A stretch of DNA of 64,000 nucleotides from Candidatus Baltobacteraceae bacterium (lineage in GTDB: Bacteria; Vulcanimicrobiota; Vulcanimicrobiia; Vulcanimicrobiales; Vulcanimicrobiaceae). Location: assembly GCA_036489885.1 (NCBI GenBank), contig DASXEW010000001.1, positions 310,001 to 374,000 on the forward strand. The letters are read 5' to 3'. The position numbers and the translations under genes were made by a program. Positions 1 to 8,613 of the stretch are shown in pieces (position 1 is the stretch's first letter; each line of letters starts with the position of its first letter). The notes beneath the pieces were generated by a model. It ran no database searches and was not told the DNA's origin. It worked only from the letters and a program-made list of their open reading frames with translations.

Positions 1-1
1 G

Positions 2-91
2 GTGGTTGGCCGCATCGACCGCAAAGCGCAGAAACGGGCTGCGCGTCAGCTCAAGGATCTGCCGGAGCTTACCGGCATCGGAACGCTATAG
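2..91 (+). CDS. C-terminal end of an unidentified protein (partial)
   Basis: An open frame enters from the left edge and ends at the TAG at 89-91, giving 29 residues that finish DLPELTGIGTL. The fragment is basic (RKAQKRAARQ) and too short to name. Its stop codon abuts the stop codon of the convergent hydrolase gene: the CTA at 86-88 is that gene's TAG on the other strand. The frame could be a chance open stretch, but the neat stop-to-stop junction supports a real gene end. Confidence 0.45.
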   Translation: MVGRIDRKAQKRAARQLKDLPELTGIGTL

Positions 92-787
92 CGTTCGTTC
101 GATCCAGGCTATAGCGCGCGCGAGCAGCTCGGGAGATTTCTCGCGCACGAGTGCGATGCCGGTCGATGTCGTTCCCGCGTAAGCGAACGATTCAGTCGGC
201 CGCGATGCTGTTCGCAGCATCGTCTCGGCTCCGCGAGCACTGATAGCGTCTTCCGCTGCGTACATTAAATAAACATTGCGCGGCGCGAACGGTCCCGAAC
301 CCGCGAGGTCGCGCGCGCGGCTGTCATCGAGCCCGATCAGAACGGTGCTTGCGGTTCCCCATCCGCGCGCGGCTGCCGCGTATGAAAGATCGGCCCCGAG
401 TCCGACGCCAATCGCGGCAATCGTCCCACTTTCGGTGTGCGGCTGTCGTTCGATGAACGCAAGTGCAGCTTTGGTGTCGTTCGGATATGCAGTCGGCGAA
501 CGCAGATCGGACTGCTCCGGTATGAGGTCTTGCTGGTGCTGGTCCTGATGTACCGACTCGCCGTGTCCGCGCAGATCGAACGCAAGTATCGCCCATCCGC
601 GCGAACGAAAAAAAGGCACGAACGGAAGCCAATCATTGCGTGAGCCACCGAAGTCGTGAATCAGCGCGACGGAGGAGCGCCCCGATTGCCGCGGCGGCCA
701 ATACGTTCCTTTTAGGTGAACGCTGTCTTCGCTTAGAAACGAGACTTCACGACCATTTTGGGCCGTGGCTGCGGAACCAGAGACCAC
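86..787 (-). CDS. Alpha/beta-hydrolase-fold protein lacking the catalytic Ser and His
   Basis: 233 residues read from a GTG at 787; a stop at 830-832 leaves no better upstream start. The fold is clear: the oxyanion-strand motif IHDFGGSRNDW (43-53), the FDLRGHGES turn (70-78) and an acidic residue at D180 match dienelactone hydrolase-like and BAAT-like proteins. At the nucleophile elbow the expected G-x-S-x-G reads G-V-G-L-G (127-131), so Ser is Gly129. The position that normally carries the catalytic His before Gly reads T209-G210. Two of three triad residues therefore appear lost, and the protein probably binds rather than hydrolyses a ligand. The first residues (SGSAATAQ) resemble the end of a signal peptide, but no hydrophobic core precedes them in this frame. 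The fold assignment is secure; the function is unknown. Confidence 0.8.
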   Translation of the reverse strand: MVSGSAATAQNGREVSFLSEDSVHLKGTYWPPRQSGRSSVALIHDFGGSRNDWLPFVPFFRSRGWAILAFDLRGHGESVHQDQHQQDLIPEQSDLRSPTAYPNDTKAALAFIERQPHTESGTIAAIGVGLGADLSYAAAARGWGTASTVLIGLDDSRARDLAGSGPFAPRNVYLMYAAEDAISARGAETMLRTASRPTESFAYAGTTSTGIALVREKSPELLARAIAWIERTL

Positions 788-892
788 GAACCCCGGTTGG
801 CAAGGACCGGACGGTTGTCCTGCCCTACCTTAGTACCGCTATGAATTTAGCGCGAGAAAATCGCGCGCATCCAGGGGCGGAGCGGCGTTAAT

Positions 893-1633
893 TTGGGAAG
901 GCTCGCGCTCGTTACCGGCGGTGCCGGCGGGCTAGGGAGAGGTATAACCTTTGGCCTCGCGCGTGCGGGTTTCCGGATTGCGTTCACGCATCGGCCCGGC
1001 GGGACGCCGCCGAACGAGACCCTCGAGCTCGTCCGCCGACATGACGCGGAGGCGCTGGCAATTCCGGCGGATGCAACGCGCGAAGCAGAAGCAGCGCGTG
1101 TTGTTCGCATCGCATCAGAGCGCGGTCCGGTAGAAGTGTTGGTGCACGTCGTCGGTCCGATGGTCGTCGGATCGTTTGCGCGCTCGTCTCCCGACGATTA
1201 CCGTGCAATGGTCGACGGCAATTTTGGCAGTGCCGTGTGGATGGCGCGAGCGGTTCTCCCATCGATGCGCGAACGCAACTTTGGACGTCTGATCTTTTTT
1301 GGCACGAACGGTTCGTCGACGACGACGCCGTCGCCGGTCCTCTCACTCTATGCAGCATCAAAGTCTGCGGTTACGTCGTTCGCGCGCACGCTCGCGGCGG
1401 AAGAGGCGAAGCGCGGAATCACCGTCAACGTCGTCGAGCCGGGTGATATCCGGGAGAAGCACGCCGACCGGGAACAGGCGACGCGTCTCCCCGGAAAAAA
1501 TCCGACTGGGCGTGCCGGATCCTGGGAGGACATCGCTGAGGCAGTCGTGTTTTTTGCTTCTGATGGAGCGAGCTTTGTTAACGGACAATCTCTCGCCGTG
1601 ACCGGCGGTTTGCTCGAGGCATACGAAGGGTGA
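893..1633 (+). CDS. Short-chain dehydrogenase/reductase (SDR)
   Basis: 246 residues from a TTG start at 893, preceded by a GGAG-type ribosome site at 879-882. A Rossmann TGGAGGLG motif at 8-15 binds NAD(P), and the active site is Y153-x-x-x-K157 with Ser141/142 upstream. The usual NNAG segment is HVVG (85-88). The end GQSLAVTGG is typical of 3-oxoacyl-ACP-reductase-like SDRs. The substrate cannot be told. A 16-codon open frame (841-891) ends one base before this start. The gene overlaps the next by GTGA, so it heads a coupled operon of cell-envelope and peptidase genes. Confidence 0.92.
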   Translation: MGRLALVTGGAGGLGRGITFGLARAGFRIAFTHRPGGTPPNETLELVRRHDAEALAIPADATREAEAARVVRIASERGPVEVLVHVVGPMVVGSFARSSPDDYRAMVDGNFGSAVWMARAVLPSMRERNFGRLIFFGTNGSSTTTPSPVLSLYAASKSAVTSFARTLAAEEAKRGITVNVVEPGDIREKHADREQATRLPGKNPTGRAGSWEDIAEAVVFFASDGASFVNGQSLAVTGGLLEAYEG

Positions 1634-3165
1634 TCGTCTTCGTGTGGATTGTCATCGCGGTCGTCACGCTGATGCGCGCGATAACGATCTTCAACGTTCC
1701 TCTCGTCGGCGATGAAGCATACTATTGGGAGTGGAGCCGCAGGCTCGCCTTCGGTTACGTCGACGATCCGCCGATGGTCGCGTGGACGATCGCAGCGTTT
1801 TCTTGGATCGGACAGAATGCGGGATTCGTACGGTTTGGCTTCGTGCTCTCCGGAGTCGTCGCAACACTGGCGGCAGCGGCGTGTGCAACCGAGATTACGC
1901 GGGATCGTCGCGCCGGCGCTGCGGCTGCGCTTGCGCTGACGCTCACGCCGTTCATGTCGCTGGCATTCGGTACCGCGCAGCCGGACGGCCCGAGTATCGC
2001 ATTCTGGTGCGTTTCGCTCTGGCTTTCCGCCCGCGCATTCCGGCGCAACGAACGCTGGACGTGGATCGCACTCGGCGTTTCGATGGGGGCGCTCGTCCTT
2101 GCGCGCTTCTTCGGATGGGCGCTCGTCTTCGGTGTCGTGTGCTACGCGCTCGCGCCGCAACGCCGCTTCGCATGGCGAAGCGGTCTACTCGTTTCGCTCG
2201 CAATCGCCGGTATTCTTTACGCGCCGTTCGTCTGGTGGAATGCGACGCACGGATGGCCGACTTTCGAATTCACCTTTTTTGCGCGGCACGTGCCGGCGGC
2301 GTTTTCGATTCGGCGCGTCATCGAGATGTACGCCGTTCAAGCGGCAGCGTATTCGCCCGGGTTGTGGATCGGCGCGCTATTGTGTGCGATTCGACCGCGT
2401 GACGCACTCTTGGCCTGGACGGCAGTACCCCTGATCTTGCTTCTGACGGTCCTCGCGTTCTTCGAGCGTGTTGAGATCAACTGGGTCTCAAGCGCGTACG
2501 CGTCATTGTGCGTTGCAATCGGGATCGCGTTCGTCGGGCTCTCGCAGCGAGCGCGCGTGATTTGGGCGGCAGCTTCGACGGTCCCCGCGCTCGTCTTGCT
2601 GCCCGCGCTCTTCATTGCCGCTGAGATGCCGGCCGACGTCTATCACGTCATCGTGAGCACCGGCTCTGCCATGCGCAATACGGGACCGTGGGAAATCTAC
2701 ACGACCGCACAGCTTGCGCACAACGTCAAAATCATCGCGCGCGAACGCGACGCCGTCGTCATGACCGACGGTTACGGCCTTTCGTCCGTGCTTGATTTCG
2801 ATGCCGGGATTCCGCCGGTTGTCATCGGCTACGACTGGCAGGGCGCGGAATCTCATAGCTGGATAACGCATATTCGCGGTCCACGCACCGCGCTATTCGT
2901 CGACAAGGAGTCGCTCGTGCCGTTGCCTGCCGTCCCCGGTGAACACCCGCTCGAACACGGCCGCCCCGATTTTCAAAAGCAGCTGCACAATGCGTGCGAG
3001 CGCGTTGAAGTCGGACCGATCTTGAAGTATGACGCGGGCATGGGCGTTCCGCCGCGGCCCTACTATCTGACGTGGTGCTACGGTTTGACGGATCAAGGAC
3101 TTGCGCTCTTGCGAATGCCCGGCCCGTGGCCGTCCGCAATTCCGCCGCACGTCGCGCACATCTAA
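1630..3165 (+). CDS. ArnT/PMT-like membrane glycosyltransferase (GT83-type)
   Basis: 511 residues with roughly ten hydrophobic segments, starting at a GTG that overlaps the SDR stop by four bases. The first periplasmic loop carries GDEAYYWEW (27-35) and YVDDPPMVAW, the acidic and YxDxPP motifs of the dolichol-phosphate-mannose/ArnT superfamily, which transfers sugars from polyprenyl-phosphate carriers on the outer face of the inner membrane. The C-terminal 150 residues form a soluble domain. The acceptor (lipid A, another glycolipid or protein) is not indicated by the sequence. The next gene's ATG shares one base with this stop (TAATG). Confidence 0.88.
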   Translation: MIVFVWIVIAVVTLMRAITIFNVPLVGDEAYYWEWSRRLAFGYVDDPPMVAWTIAAFSWIGQNAGFVRFGFVLSGVVATLAAAACATEITRDRRAGAAAALALTLTPFMSLAFGTAQPDGPSIAFWCVSLWLSARAFRRNERWTWIALGVSMGALVLARFFGWALVFGVVCYALAPQRRFAWRSGLLVSLAIAGILYAPFVWWNATHGWPTFEFTFFARHVPAAFSIRRVIEMYAVQAAAYSPGLWIGALLCAIRPRDALLAWTAVPLILLLTVLAFFERVEINWVSSAYASLCVAIGIAFVGLSQRARVIWAAASTVPALVLLPALFIAAEMPADVYHVIVSTGSAMRNTGPWEIYTTAQLAHNVKIIARERDAVVMTDGYGLSSVLDFDAGIPPVVIGYDWQGAESHSWITHIRGPRTALFVDKESLVPLPAVPGEHPLEHGRPDFQKQLHNACERVEVGPILKYDAGMGVPPRPYYLTWCYGLTDQGLALLRMPGPWPSAIPPHVAHI

Positions 3166-5720
3166 TGGGTTACGCAGAAGACCGGCGCAGGTTCGCGCTG
3201 CCGGGATCAGAGCTGCAATACGGTCCCGATCGTCCGCTTCGCGTTCTGAACATCGACTTGCACCTCGAACCGGATCTCGACGCGCATTCGATCGATGGAA
3301 CCTGCACGACACGCGTCGAGGCGGTCGATGAGGGCGTTGAACGGATCACGCTCGACGCGGTCGACATGGAGATCCAAGACGTGCGGTCCGGCAGTGGTGC
3401 GCTGGAATACGAGCGCCGAACCGGCTCTCTGACGATTCATTTCAAACGTCCGCTGCGCAGCGGCGAGCAGCTCGAGTTCGCCGTCACGTATCGCGTCGTC
3501 AAGCCGACGCGGGGCGCATACTTCACCGAGCCCGATCGTGCGAATCCGAAAAAGCCGCGGCAGCTTTGGACGCAGAGTCAAGACAGCGACGCGCGCGCGT
3601 GGTTCCCGTGCGTGGACTATCCCGACAACAAGCAGACCAGCACGACGACCGTCGTCGTAGGCAAGGGCCTATTTGCGCTGGCAAACGGCGCCCTCATCGA
3701 CCGCCGCGACGATGCGAAAACCACGACGTTCGTGTATCGCCAAGAGATCCCGCACCCAACCTATCTTTTTACGCTTGTGGTCGGTGAGTTCACTGAGATC
3801 GCACAAACCGGCGCTAAGGTGCCGGTTCTCTATTATGTTGCCCCCGGCCGTGAAGCCGACGGCGAGCGCAGTTTCGGCGCGACGCCGCGCATGATTCAGG
3901 TATTCAACGAGTTCATCGGCGTCGACTACGCGTTCGCGCGCTATTCCCAGGTGGCGGTTGCCGATTTCATCTTCGGCGGTATGGAGAATACGACCGCCAC
4001 GACGCAAACGGACCGGACGTTGCACGACGAGCGCGCGCATCTCGATTTCTCGAGTGAGCCACTGGTCTCGCACGAGCTTGCGCATCAGTGGTTCGGCGAT
4101 CTGCTAACCACGCGCGATTGGGCGCATGCATGGCTCAACGAAGGTTTCGCTACCTATTTCGAGGCGGTCTGGTTCGAAGCATCACGCGGATGGGATGAGT
4201 ACGCGTACCACGTCGTTTCCATGGTGCGAAACTATTTTGCGGAAGACGACGACCGCTACCGGCGTCCCGTGGTTTTTAATCGATTTGTGTATCCGATCGA
4301 GATCTTTGACCGGCACCTGTACGAAAAAGGCGGTGCCGTTCTGCACATGCTGCGTGGAACGCTCGGACACGAGCGCTTCCGGCGTGCGATTCGTCGTTAT
4401 GTCGAGGACAATCGCGGCGGCAGCGTTGAGACGATCGATCTCGTGCGCGCAATCGAGCATGCCAGCGGCCGCAATCTGCGCGGCTTCTTCGAGCAGTGGA
4501 TTAATCGTGGCGGTTACCCCGAGCTGGAAATCGGCTACAAGTACGACGCGGAGCGAAAGAGCGCGATCGTCGACATTCGGCAGAAGCAGAAGGTCGACGA
4601 CGAGAATCCCGCCTTCCGCTTCGATTTGAACGTCGGCTTTCTCTCGGCAACGCGTGTCCCTTCGGCGATAAGGCGTGACTCCGGCGACAAAGAGGTCGAG
4701 GGCGAACATCGCGTGCGCCTCGAGGTTACGCGTGCACAGGAATCCTTTGCGATCCCCGTCTCCGAAGAACCCTCGCTGGTGCGCATCGATCCAGGCGCGT
4801 ACATTCTCGCGAAAGCCGAATACAAGTTCGGGACCGACATGCTCGTGCGGATCTTGCAAACGGAAGCGGACATCGTTGCCCGTATTCGCGCGGCACAGGC
4901 TCTTGCCAAGGAAGGCAATCGAGATGCACGCGAAGCGCTTGCAGCGGCGCTCGAGAGCGAGCCGTTCTGGGGCGTAAGCCTATCGATCGCGCAAGCGCTC
5001 GCACAAACGCATGCGCCGTGGGCCAAAGAAGCGTTGGTGAAGGCGCGCAAGCACCCGCATCCCAAAGCGCGGCGCGGGATCGCTGCCGCGCTCGGGGCGT
5101 TCCCACGCGATCCAAACGTCGCGAGCGCACTCATCGAAATGCTCGATGATGCGTCGTATTTCGTCGCTGCTGCGGCGCTCGGTAGCTTGGGCAAAACACG
5201 CGACTCGCGCGCACGCGAAATATTGATGCGCCATCTGAGCGCGGCGTCGTGGGCCGACTCAATCGCCGCCGGCGCGGCACGCGGACTCGGCGAGCTGGGT
5301 GATGCTGCCGCAGTGCAGCCGCTCATCGCGGCGACGCGCGACGACCGCAGTGACGAGCTGCGGCGTGCTGCGCTCGGCGCGCTCGCCCGGTTGTATCATC
5401 TTCTTGACGAACGCAAGCCCTCGATCATCGAAGCCATCATCGAGGCGTTCGACGATGACGATCTCCTGGTTCGTCTCGCTGCAGTGGGTGCCGCGGAACG
5501 TCTCGGCGAGACCGCAACAGTCCCTGCATTGCGGCGCATTGCGAATCTCGACGGCGACGGACGTATCCGGCGTAATGCGCTCGAAGCGATCGAACGGATC
5601 GGTGAAGCGCAGCGAACGCCGCCCGAGCTTGCGAAGCTCCGCTCCGACGTCGAGGAGCTGCGCGAAACGGTGCAAGCACTACGCACGCGGCTTGATACGG
5701 AGCTGCCCATAAAGGCATGA
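3165..5720 (+). CDS. M1-family zinc aminopeptidase with C-terminal HEAT repeats
   Basis: 851 residues from the ATG at 3165, chosen because it shares a base with the preceding stop; the frame stays open upstream inside the glycosyltransferase gene. The substrate-binding GGMEN motif is followed by the zinc site HELAHQW (303-309), with the third ligand E326 in WLNEGFATYFE, the gluzincin HExxH-(18)-E pattern. After the catalytic and beta domains (to about 560) the remainder is Ala/Leu-rich helical repeats of HEAT/PBS type, then a short coiled coil at the C-terminus (ELRETVQALRTRL). No signal peptide is visible, so it probably acts in the cytoplasm on peptide N-termini. It sits between envelope genes and the TldD/TldE proteases. 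Confidence 0.94.
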   Translation: MGYAEDRRRFALPGSELQYGPDRPLRVLNIDLHLEPDLDAHSIDGTCTTRVEAVDEGVERITLDAVDMEIQDVRSGSGALEYERRTGSLTIHFKRPLRSGEQLEFAVTYRVVKPTRGAYFTEPDRANPKKPRQLWTQSQDSDARAWFPCVDYPDNKQTSTTTVVVGKGLFALANGALIDRRDDAKTTTFVYRQEIPHPTYLFTLVVGEFTEIAQTGAKVPVLYYVAPGREADGERSFGATPRMIQVFNEFIGVDYAFARYSQVAVADFIFGGMENTTATTQTDRTLHDERAHLDFSSEPLVSHELAHQWFGDLLTTRDWAHAWLNEGFATYFEAVWFEASRGWDEYAYHVVSMVRNYFAEDDDRYRRPVVFNRFVYPIEIFDRHLYEKGGAVLHMLRGTLGHERFRRAIRRYVEDNRGGSVETIDLVRAIEHASGRNLRGFFEQWINRGGYPELEIGYKYDAERKSAIVDIRQKQKVDDENPAFRFDLNVGFLSATRVPSAIRRDSGDKEVEGEHRVRLEVTRAQESFAIPVSEEPSLVRIDPGAYILAKAEYKFGTDMLVRILQTEADIVARIRAAQALAKEGNRDAREALAAALESEPFWGVSLSIAQALAQTHAPWAKEALVKARKHPHPKARRGIAAALGAFPRDPNVASALIEMLDDASYFVAAAALGSLGKTRDSRAREILMRHLSAASWADSIAAGAARGLGELGDAAAVQPLIAATRDDRSDELRRAALGALARLYHLLDERKPSIIEAIIEAFDDDDLLVRLAAVGAAERLGETATVPALRRIANLDGDGRIRRNALEAIERIGEAQRTPPELAKLRSDVEELRETVQALRTRLDTELPIKA

Positions 5721-7207
5721 ACGTGCGAGCGCTTTCGGCTTCGCTCACACTGTTCTGGCTCGTTGGATGCGGATTCACCGCAGCCGGCTCGGATTCTCAA
5801 CCCGTCGCCGTCGCGCACGCGGAGCCCGCACAACAAGTCGTGCGTACGAATTGGTCGCCAAGTGACCTTGCACGCGTGCATTCGATTCTGGAAAGCTCGC
5901 TCGTTTCGCAGTATTTCGCGCATGCCGGCGTGGCAGTCGCGGATGAATCGGGACGGCTGCTCTACGGGAGAAATGTCGACCACGGCTATGCCCCGGCATC
6001 GACACTGAAAGTGCTCGTTGCCGCGACGTCGCTCGCAACGCTCGGCGTCGACGCGCGGCTTGATACCAGTCTTGCGTCCCTGAATGACCCGGATACGGAA
6101 GGCCGCATCGATGATTTGTGGCTTGTCGGCGGCGGCGACCCGACGCTGGATCTCGTCGCGCTGCAGAGCGGCGTCGCGTCGCTTTACAAGAAGGGCGTGC
6201 GGCGCGTCGACGGTGACGTGATCGTCGATGCGACCTCGTTCACGGCGCCGGAGCAAAACATGGCTTGGGCACCGGACGATTTCGAATACGGATATGCTGC
6301 CGGGACAAGCGCGATCTCATTAAACTGGAACGTCATTGAGTTCAAGGTTTTGCCGACGCGCGTCGGAGAGCCGGCGCGGGTTACCGTATTCCCGGCGGAC
6401 CCCTCGATCATCGTTCACGGTACGCCGATGACGGGCTACAACACAACCCTCACAATCGATCGCGTGAAGCAGGGGCGCAACGAGTTCAATATTCGCGGTT
6501 CGATCGCGTACGGATGGGAGCAATCCTATTTCAGGCCGGTTGACGGCATTCCGCTGTGGGCCGCGCAAGTCGTCGCGCAGATGCTGCACGATCAACACAT
6601 TATGTTTGATGGCCGGGCGCGGCTTGGAACCGATCCGATTGCGGTGCAAACGCTCTGGGAGCACCGTTCGCCGCCGCTACACACGATGATAAAGCAAATG
6701 CTTTTCGAATCGGACAACCATATCGCCGAGACGCTGCTACGGGTGCTCGGAACGACCGGTGGTGATGGTTTGATGATAACGGGTGGATCGGAGGCCGCGG
6801 GCGCACGCACCGAGCGCGCCTTCTTGCACGCCAGAGACGTGCCGACGCCGGCTCTTCAAATCGTTGACGGGAGCGGGCTCGCAGAGCGCGACCGGATCGC
6901 GCCGATCACGATCGTGCGTTTGTTGCAGGTAGCCGACCATTTGCCGATCGCGCACGAGTACGTTAGCGCGTTTCCAAGAGCGGGTATCGAGGGAACGGTG
7001 CGACATCACGATTTGGGACCTGCGCTTGGCCGAGTGCATGCAAAAAGCGGCCATATCGATGGCGTGAATTCGCTCGTGGGCTACGTCGATACGCGTCACC
7101 ATGGACGCTTGGCCTTTGCGTTCCTGGTGAACGCACCGTATGCGGACGATGCCACTTCGATTCAGGTCGGAATCGATCGGGCTCTTGACGAACTCGTTTC
7201 CCTATGA
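5717..7207 (+). CDS. dacB: D-alanyl-D-alanine carboxypeptidase/endopeptidase, PBP4 family (S13), lipoprotein
   Basis: 496 residues; the ATG overlaps the aminopeptidase stop as ATGA. The N-terminus has a lipobox LVGC with Cys18, so the protein is probably lipid-anchored to a membrane. The three penicillin-binding motifs are intact: S95-T-L-K98 (nucleophile), S332-D-N334 and K443-S-G445. The long insert between SxxK and SxN is typical of class C PBP4 enzymes, which trim or cleave peptidoglycan cross-links. The gene is coupled to tldD by another ATGA. Confidence 0.95.
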   Translation: MNVRALSASLTLFWLVGCGFTAAGSDSQPVAVAHAEPAQQVVRTNWSPSDLARVHSILESSLVSQYFAHAGVAVADESGRLLYGRNVDHGYAPASTLKVLVAATSLATLGVDARLDTSLASLNDPDTEGRIDDLWLVGGGDPTLDLVALQSGVASLYKKGVRRVDGDVIVDATSFTAPEQNMAWAPDDFEYGYAAGTSAISLNWNVIEFKVLPTRVGEPARVTVFPADPSIIVHGTPMTGYNTTLTIDRVKQGRNEFNIRGSIAYGWEQSYFRPVDGIPLWAAQVVAQMLHDQHIMFDGRARLGTDPIAVQTLWEHRSPPLHTMIKQMLFESDNHIAETLLRVLGTTGGDGLMITGGSEAAGARTERAFLHARDVPTPALQIVDGSGLAERDRIAPITIVRLLQVADHLPIAHEYVSAFPRAGIEGTVRHHDLGPALGRVHAKSGHIDGVNSLVGYVDTRHHGRLAFAFLVNAPYADDATSIQVGIDRALDELVSL

Positions 7208-8613
7208 ACTACGATCTGGATCCGTCGCTGCTGCAGAAAACGATCTCTGCAGCTCTTGAGCGGGGCGGAATCTACGCAGACGTGTTCGTCGAGCATCGCG
7301 TCAGCCAGTCGATTCGGCTTCAGGATTCGAAGATGCATGAAGCCAGCGTCGGAGTAACGTCGGGCGCGGGCGTACGTGTCGTAGAAGACGACCGGCAAGG
7401 CTACGCGTATACTGACGATCTTTCCGAGAAGGCGCTCTTGGATGCCGCGCGGGTTGCCTCGTTGATTGCCCGCAACGGCGCGCGCGCCGACGCGGCAGAC
7501 TTGCGTGCGGTGGCGGTCAAGCCGCGCTACTCGGTTGACGCGCAAGCTCAAGCGACGGGTCTGGGCGATCTGAACACATACGTTGCGTTCCTCGAGCGTA
7601 TCGACGTTACCGGCCGCGCATACGACAAGCGCATCGAGACCGTCAACGGAGCGATGATCGGCGAAGTACAGCATGTGCAGATCGCGACGAGCGACGGAAG
7701 GCTGGTCAACGATACGCGGCCGCTGATCGTGCTGAGCGCGCAAATCGTGGCGCGTGACCAAGTCCGCGGATTCGCGTCGTACGCCGACGGCGGACGCACC
7801 TCGCTTGCATTCTATGAGAAGAAGACGCCTGAAGCGATTGCGACCGAAGCGGCGCGCATCGCCGTGATCAATGCGGAAGCGCGCGAAGCGCCCGCGGGCG
7901 AGATGCCCGTCGTCGTCGGCGCCGGAAGTGGCGGCGTGCTGCTGCATGAAGCGGTTGGTCACGGACTCGAAGGCGACTTCAATCGCGAGGGCACGTCGCT
8001 CTACAGCGGACGTGTCGGCGAGCGTGTCGCAAGTGAGCTCGTGACGATCTTCGACGATGGCGACATCGAGGGCGAGCGTGGCTCGATTTCCGTCGACGAC
8101 GAAGGGACGCCCGGTCAACATAAGGTGCTGATCGAACGCGGCGTTTTGCGCGGCTACATGCTCGACGGTATGAACGGGCGGTTGATGGGCACCGCTTCGA
8201 CGGGCAGCGGCCGGCGTCAGAACTTTCGGTTTCTTCCGATTCCGCGCATGTGCAACACGTATATGCCGCCCGGCGACTCGACGCTGGATGAGATCATTCG
8301 CAGCGTCGATCGTGGAGTTTATGCGAAATCGTTTGCCGGCGGTCAAGTCGATATCAGCCGCGGCGATTTCGTGTTCATGATTTCGGAAGGCTATCTGATC
8401 GAACATGGTAAGATCACGGCGCCGATTCGAGGTGCAAGCTTGGTCGGTAACGGTCCGGCGATCATGGAGAAAGTCGTCGCGGTTGGTTCCGATGCGCGGC
8501 TCGCGAACGGACAATATACGTGCGGTAAAAACGGACAAATGGTCCCGGTCGGCGTGGGCATGCCGACGGTGAAGATTTCGAGCCTAACCGTCGGCGGTTC
8601 CGCGCTCCAATGA
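7204..8613 (+). CDS. tldD: TldD metalloprotease subunit
   Basis: 469 residues. TldD carries the active site of the heterodimeric TldD/TldE protease, which degrades unfolded peptides inside the cell and in some bacteria matures peptide antibiotics. The zinc motif HEAVGH (248-253) is present, followed by GLEGDFNREGTS. The C-terminal half shows the family blocks GxMLDGMNGRLMGTAS and SEGYLIEHGKITAPI. It is coupled to the tldE gene by ATGA, the usual pairing. No modified-peptide precursor is visible nearby, so a housekeeping proteolytic role is more likely. Confidence 0.96.
   Translation: MNYDLDPSLLQKTISAALERGGIYADVFVEHRVSQSIRLQDSKMHEASVGVTSGAGVRVVEDDRQGYAYTDDLSEKALLDAARVASLIARNGARADAADLRAVAVKPRYSVDAQAQATGLGDLNTYVAFLERIDVTGRAYDKRIETVNGAMIGEVQHVQIATSDGRLVNDTRPLIVLSAQIVARDQVRGFASYADGGRTSLAFYEKKTPEAIATEAARIAVINAEAREAPAGEMPVVVGAGSGGVLLHEAVGHGLEGDFNREGTSLYSGRVGERVASELVTIFDDGDIEGERGSISVDDEGTPGQHKVLIERGVLRGYMLDGMNGRLMGTASTGSGRRQNFRFLPIPRMCNTYMPPGDSTLDEIIRSVDRGVYAKSFAGGQVDISRGDFVFMISEGYLIEHGKITAPIRGASLVGNGPAIMEKVVAVGSDARLANGQYTCGKNGQMVPVGVGMPTVKISSLTVGGSALQ

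Noticed and set aside
1348-2160. A 270-codon minus-strand frame across the SDR/glycosyltransferase junction
   Set aside because: It is highly charged low-complexity sequence opposite two well-supported genes.
7162-8538. A 458-codon open frame on the minus strand opposite tldD
   Set aside because: It mirrors the codon periodicity of tldD, has no recognisable motif or ribosome site, and is rich in Arg and His as expected for an antisense shadow in GC-rich DNA.
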